Source of the DNA: JBCCGR01 sp039029195
Lineage (GTDB): Bacteria; Pseudomonadota; Alphaproteobacteria; Rhizobiales; Rhizobiaceae
Assembly (NCBI GenBank): GCA_039029195.1
Contig: JBCCGR010000006.1
Span: 1 to 64,000 of the forward strand
DNA: 64,000 bases
Direction of reading: 5' to 3'
A model generated the notes under the pieces. That model saw only the letters and a list, made by a program, of their open reading frames with translations, was not told where the DNA came from and ran no database searches. The translations under genes and the position numbers were made by a program. Of the stretch, positions 1-7,092 are shown piece by piece (the first letter of the stretch is position 1; every line of letters starts with the position of its first letter).

Positions 1-123
1 CGCTATCACACACACTGTGATCCGCGCCTCAATGCTGATCAGTCGATTGAGCTCGCGTTCCTGATTGCCGAGCGCTTGAAAAAGCGCAAGGATGGAGAAA
101 CACCCAAAGAAGAGGCAGCCTGA
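1..123 (+). CDS. Class II DAHP synthase, C-terminal end (partial)
   Basis: Forty in-frame codons run from the window edge to a TGA. The fragment reads RYHTHCDPRLNADQ followed by SIELAFLIAERL, which matches the conserved C-terminus of plant-type (class II) 3-deoxy-7-phosphoheptulonate synthase. That enzyme joins phosphoenolpyruvate and erythrose 4-phosphate at the start of the shikimate pathway, and class II forms are usual in Rhizobiales. The last dozen residues are Lys/Glu-rich and not conserved. The start lies outside the window, so length and completeness cannot be judged. Identification rests on the short but characteristic tail. Confidence 0.8.
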   Translation, partial: RYHTHCDPRLNADQSIELAFLIAERLKKRKDGETPKEEAA

Positions 124-161
124 TTGTCAGATTGTCTGCCTCGGTCGATGGAAAAAGAGCC

Positions 162-560
162 ATGGCAGACAAGATAACTACGGGAAATTGCCTTTGTGGC
201 GTCGTGAGCTATCGGGTGACCGGCGAGATGCGGGATATTATGGCCTGCCACTGCAGCCAATGCCGCAAGCAGACCGGTCACCACTACGCCGCCACCAACG
301 CTCGAAATGATGCGCTGACCATATCAGGGGAGGAGAACCTCACCTGGTATGCGGCCAGCGACATGGCGCAGCGCGGCTTTTGTTCCACATGTGGGTCCGC
401 TTTGTTTTGGAAGCCCAACGATGGGGCATATACCTCCATACTCGCTGGGTCACTGGACGATGGCCACGGGTTGAAACTCACCAAGCACATTTTTTGCGCT
501 GACAAAGGCGAGTATTACGAGATTGACCCGAACATTCCGCAGTTCCCGCAGTCAAGCTGA
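162..560 (+). CDS. GFA family protein (glutathione-dependent formaldehyde-activating-like fold)
   Basis: A 132-residue protein with the zinc-ligand pattern of the GFA/CENP-V fold: CLCG near residue 11, CHCSQC near 31-36 and CSTC near 75. Members bind zinc and are often annotated as glutathione-dependent formaldehyde-activating enzymes, but most have no demonstrated activity, so the function is not assigned. The ATG at 162 is preferred over an in-frame TTG at 132 because a purine-rich stretch (ggaaaaagag) lies just upstream and the homologous region starts here. It begins 38 bases after the DAHP synthase stop and may be read from the same transcript. Confidence 0.85.
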   Translation: MADKITTGNCLCGVVSYRVTGEMRDIMACHCSQCRKQTGHHYAATNARNDALTISGEENLTWYAASDMAQRGFCSTCGSALFWKPNDGAYTSILAGSLDDGHGLKLTKHIFCADKGEYYEIDPNIPQFPQSS

Positions 561-681
561 CGTTCAGAGCTTCTGCGGCGCGAGCGGCTTTGCAATGCGA
601 ATTGTCCGCATTCGCGAGTTCAACGAGTGGATATGAGCATCTACTGTTGTCAGAGCCGTGCTTGCGATCATTGTTGCATGA

Positions 682-701
682 CCGACGCGAATTGACGTCG
701 G
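682..701. repeat. 20-bp inverted repeat upstream of the acyltransferase gene
   Basis: CCGACGcgaattgaCGTCGG has perfect 6-bp arms around an 8-bp spacer and ends 80 bases before the GTG at 782. A second dyad, AATGCG-N7-CGCATT, lies at 594-612, nearer the end of the GFA gene. The first is the size of a dimeric activator or repressor site and sits where an operator for the 782-2019 genes would be expected. No T-run follows either dyad, so they do not look like terminators. The binding protein is unknown. Confidence 0.4.
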
Positions 702-781
702 ATTCACTCCCAATTCACGGTCAGATCACGCTGTACGCTTAATAAGGTTTGATATTTCAATCACTTATTAGGGGTGGAAAC

Positions 782-1498
782 GTGCTGCATTCACCAAAGG
801 TTGAATTGGATTCAAAATTCCGGTTGTCACTGGCGGAGACTGATGAAGAGCGCGACCGGCTATTTGAGTTTAGATACAAAATCTTTCACCAGACCGGTGC
901 GCTGAACACTGTTCAGAATGGAAGGTTTGTTGATCAATATGATGCATTGCCTTCTTCGTTTCTGCTTTATGTCACAAACGAGCGCAACGAAATCACCGGA
1001 TCGGTCCGCCTGACGGTTCATCCTCCCGCGGATGCGGTAACCGACTTTCCACCAACCAGTCCGGAACTTGCGGTTTTCCCTGATGTGATCGCGCGGTTTG
1101 TGGAGAGTGGTGTGCCTCTGGCTGGATTGTCCCGTCTGTGCATCGACCCCAATGCAGGGCAGATGGTGGCAATTCTCTCAGCGGTCGCCTTTGGTGCAAC
1201 GAGGCTAGGATTTTTGTCGGGGTGCCGCTGGTTGTTCGCGACCGTCATAAAAGAACATCAGGATTTTTACCGAAGGTTTGCCGCGATTGAATCAGTCGGA
1301 ACCGAACGCACGATGCCGTTTCTAACAAGCCCGTACTTTCTGGGCATCGGCAATCTGGATCAAATGGTGAAGTCCTGTGTCAGCCGCATGCCGAAACGCA
1401 TTGTCGCGACCATCGAGCACGACACCAATTCTCTGATTGAGGACATGAAGGACCGCCTCGATCTGGTGCGGGAGGCGAAGATATGGCCGCAAGTCTAG
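782..1498 (+). CDS. N-acyl amino acid synthase / acyl-homoserine-lactone synthase-like GNAT protein
   Basis: About 238 residues with the layout of FeeM-type N-acyl amino acid synthases, which use an acyl-ACP or acyl-CoA donor to acylate an amino acid. Supporting features are the N-terminal TDEERDRLFEFRYKIF segment typical of autoinducer-synthase-like GNAT folds, the central ITGSVRLTVHPP strand, and the SRLCIDPNAGQ region where the family carries its core acyltransferase strand. The GTG at 782 is chosen because aggggtgg precedes it at good spacing; a TTG at 749 is the alternative. The last 16 bases overlap the methyltransferase gene, implying coupled translation. It could make a signalling or surface lipid; the substrate cannot be read from sequence. 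It is not a close LuxI homologue. Confidence 0.7.
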   Translation: MLHSPKVELDSKFRLSLAETDEERDRLFEFRYKIFHQTGALNTVQNGRFVDQYDALPSSFLLYVTNERNEITGSVRLTVHPPADAVTDFPPTSPELAVFPDVIARFVESGVPLAGLSRLCIDPNAGQMVAILSAVAFGATRLGFLSGCRWLFATVIKEHQDFYRRFAAIESVGTERTMPFLTSPYFLGIGNLDQMVKSCVSRMPKRIVATIEHDTNSLIEDMKDRLDLVREAKIWPQV

Positions 1499-2019
1499 TC
1501 CTGTTTGTCGTTTTCCTTCGGATCAGTCAGATAACCCTCACGCATTTTCGAAAAGGAAGTGCTGCACCTGCTTACTTCATCGTCGTTGGTTTGACAGTAG
1601 CAGGATCGTTTTTACTCGCCTGGATCGGTGCGAAAGTCGATGTGCCGATCTGGCCGTGGCAGCTGGTGGCGATGGTTGGAGGAATCTTGTCGATCGTCAT
1701 CATGCAATTGGCCATTGAACCAAGCAAAGGCCGAGACTTCGGAATCGTCTTTGCAGACGAAGCGAGCCAGTCGCTTGTACGTTCGGGCATCTATGGCCGT
1801 GTCCGCAATCCGTTTTATCTGGGCTATCTGATTTATTGGCTCGCCTGGGTACCAGCAACAGGTTTTCATCTTTTGGCGTTTGGTTTCCTGTTCGCATTGA
1901 CCGTGGTTTACACCATCGCCGCTCGTCAGGAGGAGGCAATGTTGGCCTCCAGATTTGGCGCAGAATATGAGGTCTATCTCGCACAAACTGGCCGGTTTCT
2001 ACCCAAGCTCTTGGACTGA
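1483..2019 (+). CDS. ICMT/phospholipid-methyltransferase-type membrane methyltransferase
   Basis: A 178-residue integral membrane protein with about four hydrophobic segments. The C-terminal half carries the isoprenylcysteine carboxyl methyltransferase/PEMT hallmark: VRNPFYLGYLIYW near residues 107-119, then RQEEAMLASRFGAEYEVY near 147-164, ending GRFLP. Family members use S-adenosylmethionine to methylate carboxylates or amines of lipid-like substrates at the membrane. The ATG at 1483 has gggaggcg upstream, inside the 3' end of the acyltransferase gene. The overlap suggests it modifies the product of that gene, for example by esterifying its carboxylate. That role is inferred. Confidence 0.75.
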   Translation: MAASLVLFVVFLRISQITLTHFRKGSAAPAYFIVVGLTVAGSFLLAWIGAKVDVPIWPWQLVAMVGGILSIVIMQLAIEPSKGRDFGIVFADEASQSLVRSGIYGRVRNPFYLGYLIYWLAWVPATGFHLLAFGFLFALTVVYTIAARQEEAMLASRFGAEYEVYLAQTGRFLPKLLD

Positions 2020-2144
2020 TTTTTAAGAGCTTTCGACCATGAATAATGGCAGTTGTTTCTCGAACTGAGCCTGTGATGTAAGACAGAGACCGATTCAACT
2101 TTGTTGGCTTTTGTCGTTCTTTGCGAAGTCAGTTCAAAAATCTG

Positions 2145-3371
2145 ATGGGCTTTCTGCCCGACATTCTGCGCAATTCATACGGGATTGTGCTCGCGCAGGT
2201 GATATTGCTGGCAGCAAGTCCTGTATTGTCGAGGCTTTATTCTCCAGAAGCTTTCGGCGTGTTCGCCCTTTTTTTTGCAGTTGTCAGTCTGGTATCTGTT
2301 GCTGCAACCGGGCGGTACGAGATGGCCATCTCTCTGCCGAAGGAGGACGGGCAGGCTCGTGCCCTTTTGCGTCTGAGTACGATATTGAGCCTGATTACCG
2401 GCCTAATCGCCTTCCTTGCGTTGTCCCAGCGGCAATGGTTGCCCGAACAATTTGTGAACGACTACTTGCCGCCGTCCTCGGCGTGGATGCTTGCGATTTC
2501 CATCGTGCTGGCGGCATTTCTGCTGATCGTGCACTACTGGCTGGTCCGCGGTAGTGCATTCACGTCCATCTCCAATAGTCGGATCGTGCAATCATTGGTT
2601 TTTGCTGGCACTGGCGTCGGATTTGCAATTGTTGGCGTGGGTGCAGACGGGTTGATCTGGGCATTTGTCCTAGGACAACTAAGCCGACTGTTGACCATGT
2701 ACGTGCGTGCAACCGGGATGATGGACCCCGCAGCTTCGCTGAAGCTTGCGGCCAAACGATATCGCGATTTTCCCCTGTTCAATGCGCCCGCAGCCTTGCT
2801 GACGGCATTTCGGGCGCAGCTCCCTGTATTCGTTTTCTCCTCAACGTTCACCTCCGGTCAGACCGGTCAGTATGAGATGGTCAATCGTGCGATTGGCACG
2901 CCAATGTCGTTTGTAGCCCTGGCAATTGGAGATGTGCTTCATCAACGCATGTCGACTGCGCGGCACGAGGCGCGATCGCTGTTTCCGATCGTGAAGCTGT
3001 TCGCCATGGCACTATCCGCCATCGCTCTGCCACCAGTGATCATCGTCATGATATTCGGGCCGCCATTGTTCGGTTTTGTGTTTGGAGCCGAGTGGCAGGA
3101 AGCAGGGCGTTATGCGCAGATACTCGCACCTGCATTCTTCGTTCGATTTGTGATGACGCCGCTCAGCCGCGCATTGATTGTGAGCGAAAATGTGCGGGTC
3201 AATTCAATGTGGCAGGTTATGTCGACAATAACCTTCGCAATCGCCTGTCTTATGGGCATTCGCTATGGCGTTGGAGGATTGTTGATCGCCATCTCAATCC
3301 ACGAGGTGATGGCTTATTTGCTTTACGGCTGGCTGATTGTGCGCTGCACGCGCACAACCGAGGACCGATAA
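2145..3371 (+). CDS. Oligosaccharide flippase family protein (Wzx/MOP type)
   Basis: About 408 residues, highly hydrophobic along the whole length with 10-12 predicted membrane spans. The start (NSYGIVLAQVILLAASPVLS, then RLYSPEAFG) is typical of MOP-superfamily polysaccharide exporters. These proteins flip lipid-linked glycans or related amphiphiles across the inner membrane. No glycosyltransferase or polymerase gene is adjacent. The nearest upstream partners are an acyltransferase and a lipid-type methyltransferase about 100 bases away, so it may flip their product. Neither the ATG at 2145 nor an in-frame TTG at 2121 has a good ribosome-binding site, so the start is uncertain. It ends three bases from the convergent ACAD gene. 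Confidence 0.75.
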   Translation: MGFLPDILRNSYGIVLAQVILLAASPVLSRLYSPEAFGVFALFFAVVSLVSVAATGRYEMAISLPKEDGQARALLRLSTILSLITGLIAFLALSQRQWLPEQFVNDYLPPSSAWMLAISIVLAAFLLIVHYWLVRGSAFTSISNSRIVQSLVFAGTGVGFAIVGVGADGLIWAFVLGQLSRLLTMYVRATGMMDPAASLKLAAKRYRDFPLFNAPAALLTAFRAQLPVFVFSSTFTSGQTGQYEMVNRAIGTPMSFVALAIGDVLHQRMSTARHEARSLFPIVKLFAMALSAIALPPVIIVMIFGPPLFGFVFGAEWQEAGRYAQILAPAFFVRFVMTPLSRALIVSENVRVNSMWQVMSTITFAIACLMGIRYGVGGLLIAISIHEVMAYLLYGWLIVRCTRTTEDR

Positions 3372-3374
3372 TAC

Positions 3375-4616
3375 TCACCCCATTTTTTGTTGAGTGTAGG
3401 CCTTGAGCTCTGTGCGAGCCACCTGACGGCGATGCACGGCGTCGGGGCCATCAGCCAGCCGCAGTGTGCGCAAATGCGTCCACATGCGCGAAAGAGGCGT
3501 GTCCTGTGAAACGCCCTGGCCACCATACATTTGAACCGCTTCGTCCGTGATCTTCAGCGCCACTCGCGGTGCGACAACCTTGATCTGGGAAATGTAGGGA
3601 GCTGCTGCGCGCGGGTCACCCTGATCCATCATCCAAGCCGCCTTGAGGCAAAGTAGCCGCGCCATCTCAATGTCCATCCGAGCTTCGGCAATAATGTCGA
3701 AATTGGCACCAAGCTGCGCCAGCGGCTTACCGAATGCCTCGCGCTCCAGGGAACGTTTGCACATCAATTCAAGAGCCTTTTCAGCCTGCCCGACGGCGCG
3801 CATGCAGTGGTGAATACGGCCAGGTCCAAGCCGTCCCTGAGAAATCTCAAATCCACGGCCTTCGCCCAGAAGAAGATTTTCTGCCGGTACGCGAACATCT
3901 GTGAAGCGAATATGCATATGACCGTGCGGAGCATCGTCCTCGCCATACACTTCCATGGCGCGGAGGATTTCGATGCCTGGTGTTTTTGCATCCACGACAA
4001 TCATGGAATGTTGCTGGTGTTTTGGGGCATCGTCCGGGCCGGTTTTCACCATAACGATGTAGACCGCGCACCGCTTGTCACCTGCGCCCGATGACCACCA
4101 TTTTTCGCCATTGAGGACATATTCGTCACCGTCGCGCTTGCATTCCATAGAGATATTGGTTGCATCAGATGAAGCAACGTCCGGCTCGGTCATCAGATAG
4201 GCAGAGCGAATCTTGCCTTCGAGCAGGGGAGCTAGCCATTTTTCCTTCAGGGCAGGTGTGCCATAGCGCTCAAACACCTCCATGTTGCCCGTATCCGGGG
4301 CGGAACAGTTGAACACCTCAGCGCCTATATGAGCCTTGCCCATCTCTTCGGCGAGGTAGGCATATTCGACCGTGGACAGGCCGAATCCACGCTCGGAATC
4401 GGTCAGCCAGAAATTCCACAAGCCGCGTTCTTTGGCTTTGGATTTAAGCCCTTCGAGAATCTCCGTCTGGCGCGGCGTCATTGCCCAACGGTCACCCACA
4501 TTGACCTCCGCCAAAAACTCTTCGTCCACTGGCAACACATCCTCGCGGATCATGGTCGCCACCCGTTCGCGAAGCTCTTTCACACGGTCGGTCATGCCAA
4601 GCGCCATTTCGCCCAT
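3375..4616 (-). CDS. ACAD10/ACAD11-like acyl-CoA dehydrogenase
   Basis: A 413-residue flavin acyl-CoA dehydrogenase whose sequence closely follows the dehydrogenase part of animal ACAD11: MTEPDVASSDATN, KWWSSGAG, LGEGRGFEISQGRLGPGRIH and a C-terminal LADGPDAVH segment. ACAD10/11 dehydrogenase domains remove phosphate from 4-phosphoacyl-CoA made by an attached kinase domain. Here that kinase domain is a separate gene at 7093. The ATG at 4616 is preferred because AGGAGA lies seven bases upstream; a TTG at 4637 would include that site within the gene. It is transcribed divergently from the catabolic operon starting at 4807, with a perfect palindrome between them. Assignment to the subfamily is firm; the natural substrate is inferred. 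Confidence 0.88.
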   Translation of the reverse strand: MGEMALGMTDRVKELRERVATMIREDVLPVDEEFLAEVNVGDRWAMTPRQTEILEGLKSKAKERGLWNFWLTDSERGFGLSTVEYAYLAEEMGKAHIGAEVFNCSAPDTGNMEVFERYGTPALKEKWLAPLLEGKIRSAYLMTEPDVASSDATNISMECKRDGDEYVLNGEKWWSSGAGDKRCAVYIVMVKTGPDDAPKHQQHSMIVVDAKTPGIEILRAMEVYGEDDAPHGHMHIRFTDVRVPAENLLLGEGRGFEISQGRLGPGRIHHCMRAVGQAEKALELMCKRSLEREAFGKPLAQLGANFDIIAEARMDIEMARLLCLKAAWMMDQGDPRAAAPYISQIKVVAPRVALKITDEAVQMYGGQGVSQDTPLSRMWTHLRTLRLADGPDAVHRRQVARTELKAYTQQKMG

Positions 4617-4753
4617 TTCGGTTCTCCTGCCTGTCAATTTTCAAGGTGTTTTGCGGTGGTTTGGGATCGCGGAAAAAATGTCCGCGCTCAATCCGCAATA
4701 ATTTCATGTTCGAAAACAGTTGAACACAAAGGCCGTGAGAAGCGCAAGAGCAC

Positions 4754-4769
4754 TTTACGTCAACGTAAA
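4754..4769. promoter_or_regulatory. Palindromic operator candidate TTTACGTCAACGTAAA
   Basis: Two 7-base arms, TTTACGT and ACGTAAA, are separated by CA, giving a perfect palindrome. It lies 38 bases upstream of the ATG at 4807 and about 138 bases from the divergent ACAD gene, the only long symmetric element in this intergenic region. Sites of this general form have been described for MerR-family (LiuR-type) regulators of branched-chain and fatty acyl-CoA catabolism; that comparison is from memory. No regulator gene is adjacent. Confidence 0.5.
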
Positions 4770-4806
4770 AATTGAACATGGTGCCGCCACGATTTGGAGG
4801 CGTTCC

Positions 4807-5628
4807 ATGAGTCTGATCGACGGACTGTTTTCGGTAAATGGCAAAACCGCGTTGGTAACCGGTGGAGCAAGCGGTATTGGCACAATGATGGCCACTGCTC
4901 TGGTGGAAGCGGGCGCCCATGTGATGATTGCATCACGCAAGGGAGACCTGTGTAAGACCGTTGCTGACGAACTGAATGCACTGGACGCCAGCGGGTCAGC
5001 TGAGGGTTTCGCTGGAGATGTTGGAACAGAAGAAGGGGTGCAGGCGCTATCGAACGCGGTGCGGGAACGCACAGACCAGCTCCACATTCTGGTGAACAAT
5101 GCCGGAGCCACATGGGGCGAACCGCTTGAGAATTTTCCGCGCAAAGCCTGGGACAAGATTCTGGATGTCAATGTAACAGGTCTGTTCACTTTGACCCGTG
5201 ACATGCTGCCGTTGATGGAAAACGCGGCAGGTGATGACGATCCTGCCCGAATTATCAATCTGGGATCGGTGATGGGAACGCAACCAATTGCAGATGGTGC
5301 CTATTCCTATTCGGTGTCGAAAGCAGCGGTGCATCATCTCACCCGAATTCTGGCCGTTGAACTGGCAGAACGGCGTATTACCGTGAATGCGTTTGCGCCA
5401 GGCCCGTTTCCAAGCCGCATGACCGCATTCGCCACGGACACCAAAGACAAAGCGGAGAAGGTAGGCGAGGGCGTTCCGATCGGGAGAATTGGCGCACCGA
5501 AGGATATCGCCGCTGCGACGCTCTATCTGTGCGGACCGGGAGGCGGATACATCACGGGGGCAATTCTGCCCCTGGATGGCGGCCAATCCGTGCAACACGG
5601 AATTCACCTTTTCAAAGATTTTCTGTAG
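4807..5628 (+). CDS. SDR family oxidoreductase (first gene of acyl-CoA catabolic operon)
   Basis: A 273-residue short-chain dehydrogenase/reductase. It has the nucleotide-binding TGGASGIG near residue 18, NNAG near 98, the catalytic Ser in NLGSVMG and the YSVSK (YxxxK) catalytic pair. The C-terminus GGQSVQHG is typical of classical SDRs. The ATG at 4807 has GGAGG at ideal spacing; longer readings from a TTG at 4720 would run through the operator palindrome. As the first gene of a beta-oxidation-like operon it probably interconverts a hydroxy- and a keto-acyl-CoA, but position and cofactor preference are not evident. Confidence 0.85.
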   Translation: MSLIDGLFSVNGKTALVTGGASGIGTMMATALVEAGAHVMIASRKGDLCKTVADELNALDASGSAEGFAGDVGTEEGVQALSNAVRERTDQLHILVNNAGATWGEPLENFPRKAWDKILDVNVTGLFTLTRDMLPLMENAAGDDDPARIINLGSVMGTQPIADGAYSYSVSKAAVHHLTRILAVELAERRITVNAFAPGPFPSRMTAFATDTKDKAEKVGEGVPIGRIGAPKDIAAATLYLCGPGGGYITGAILPLDGGQSVQHGIHLFKDFL

Positions 5629-5643
5629 TTGGAACCGGAAACC

Positions 5644-6114
5644 ATGCGCAGTACGATTTCCCTCGACGAGCACAAGGCCTCAGTGGGTGGCGAGGCACGG
5701 ATTTCCGATTGGTTCTTTGTCGATCAGGATCGGATCAATGCCTTCGCCGATGTCACGGAAGATCCTCAATTTATTCATATAGATGTGGAACGAGCCAAGG
5801 CGGAGACACCTTTTGGTGGCACCATTGCGCACGGTTTCCTGACCCTTTCCATGCTCTCAAAGTTCGCAATTGAAGTGCTGCCGACAATTGAGGGAACGGC
5901 CATGGGCATCAACTACGGGTTTGAGAAAGTGCGATTTCTCAATCCGGTCCCGGCAGGTGGCCGGATTCGCGCTCATTTTCAGACAAAGAATGTAGCAGAA
6001 AAAGGACCTGGAAGGGTGCTGACCACAACTGAGGTGATCGTGGAAATTGAAGGCCACGACAAGCCAGCCCTTGTGGCTGAATGGTTGGGAATGACCGTTC
6101 TCGCTGAATCATAA
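5644..6114 (+). CDS. MaoC-like enoyl-CoA hydratase (hot-dog fold)
   Basis: About 156 residues of a single hot-dog domain. The hydratase-2 motif is recognisable: DPQFIHIDVERA followed by PFGGTIAHGFLTLSML, with the expected Asp and His residues. Such enzymes add water to trans-2-enoyl-CoA, giving the (R)-3-hydroxy product. The gene begins just after the SDR stop; the ATG at 5644 is preferred to a TTG immediately after that stop. Within the operon it would supply the hydration step between an acyl-CoA dehydrogenase and an (R)-specific SDR. Confidence 0.88.
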   Translation: MRSTISLDEHKASVGGEARISDWFFVDQDRINAFADVTEDPQFIHIDVERAKAETPFGGTIAHGFLTLSMLSKFAIEVLPTIEGTAMGINYGFEKVRFLNPVPAGGRIRAHFQTKNVAEKGPGRVLTTTEVIVEIEGHDKPALVAEWLGMTVLAES

Positions 6115-6147
6115 TCTTAATTCCATCGATCAACTGAAAGAAAACAA

Positions 6148-7053
6148 ATGGCAATTCGATTTGATGATCAGGTTGCGATCGTCACTGGAGCAGGCAACGG
6201 TCTCGGCAAGAGCCATGCTCTGAAACTGGCAGCACTGGGTGCAAAGGTCGTCGTCAATGATTTTGGTGGCGCCCGTGATGGAACAGGTGGTTCAACGGAA
6301 GCGGCCGATGCGGTGGTCGCGGAAATCGCCGCCGCCGGTGGCGACGCAATGGCAAATGGTGCAGATGTCACCGACGAGTCTGCGGTTCAGGCCATGGTGG
6401 CCCAAACGGTGGATATGTGGGGCCGTGTTGATGTGCTCGTCAACAATGCCGGCATTCTTCGCGACAAGAGCTTTGGCAAAATGAGCGGCGACGAATGGCG
6501 TGCTGTTCTCAATGTACACCTGAACGGGTCGGCCTATTGCTCACTCGCCGTGTGGAACACGATGAAAGAGCAAGGCTTTGGCCGCATCGTTATGACCACG
6601 TCCACGTCCGGCATTTATGGCAATTTCGGTCAGGCAAACTATGGTGCCGCGAAGTCCGGTCTCGTCGGCCTGATGAACACGCTGGCCATCGAAGGCGCGA
6701 AAAACAACATCCACACCAACTGCATTTCACCGACCGCTGCTACGCGGATGACAGAAGATGTCATGACACCGGAAATGCTGGAACTCCTCGATCCGGAATT
6801 CGTGTCGCCGGCAGTTCTGTTTTTGGCGTCAAAAGAAGCACCCAATCGAACAATTTTGTTGGCTGGTGGTGGTTGCTACACCGTCGCGAAGCTCATGGAG
6901 GCAGAAGGTGTTTATCTGTCACCAGAAGAGCGCACACCAGACGCCGTTGCGGCCAACTTTGAAAAGATGCTCGACTTTTCCGGTCAGAAGGAGATGTTGA
7001 CCGGAACCGACCATGTCATGAAAATCGTACAAAAGGCGATGGCGGCGAAATAA
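6148..7053 (+). CDS. SDR family oxidoreductase, MFE-2-like (R)-hydroxyacyl-CoA dehydrogenase type
   Basis: A 301-residue SDR with the extended nucleotide-binding start TGAGNGLGKSHAL and the insertion VVNDFGGARDGTG seen in the dehydrogenase part of multifunctional enzyme type 2 and related bacterial proteins. NNAG, the catalytic Ser of TTSTSG and the YGAAK motif are present. MFE-2 dehydrogenases oxidise (R)-3-hydroxyacyl-CoA, matching the product of the preceding MaoC-type hydratase. The C-terminal 60 residues after the Rossmann core are longer than in minimal SDRs, as in this subgroup. Function by family and context; substrate unknown. Confidence 0.85.
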   Translation: MAIRFDDQVAIVTGAGNGLGKSHALKLAALGAKVVVNDFGGARDGTGGSTEAADAVVAEIAAAGGDAMANGADVTDESAVQAMVAQTVDMWGRVDVLVNNAGILRDKSFGKMSGDEWRAVLNVHLNGSAYCSLAVWNTMKEQGFGRIVMTTSTSGIYGNFGQANYGAAKSGLVGLMNTLAIEGAKNNIHTNCISPTAATRMTEDVMTPEMLELLDPEFVSPAVLFLASKEAPNRTILLAGGGCYTVAKLMEAEGVYLSPEERTPDAVAANFEKMLDFSGQKEMLTGTDHVMKIVQKAMAAK

Positions 7054-7092
7054 CTCGTTCCAGAGTCCACCTGCGATGTTCGCGAGGAAAGC

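Noticed and set aside
782..1498. LuxI-type homoserine lactone synthase
   Set aside because: The length and conserved blocks fit FeeM-type N-acyl amino acid synthases better; LuxI-specific residues are not evident and no LuxR gene is adjacent.
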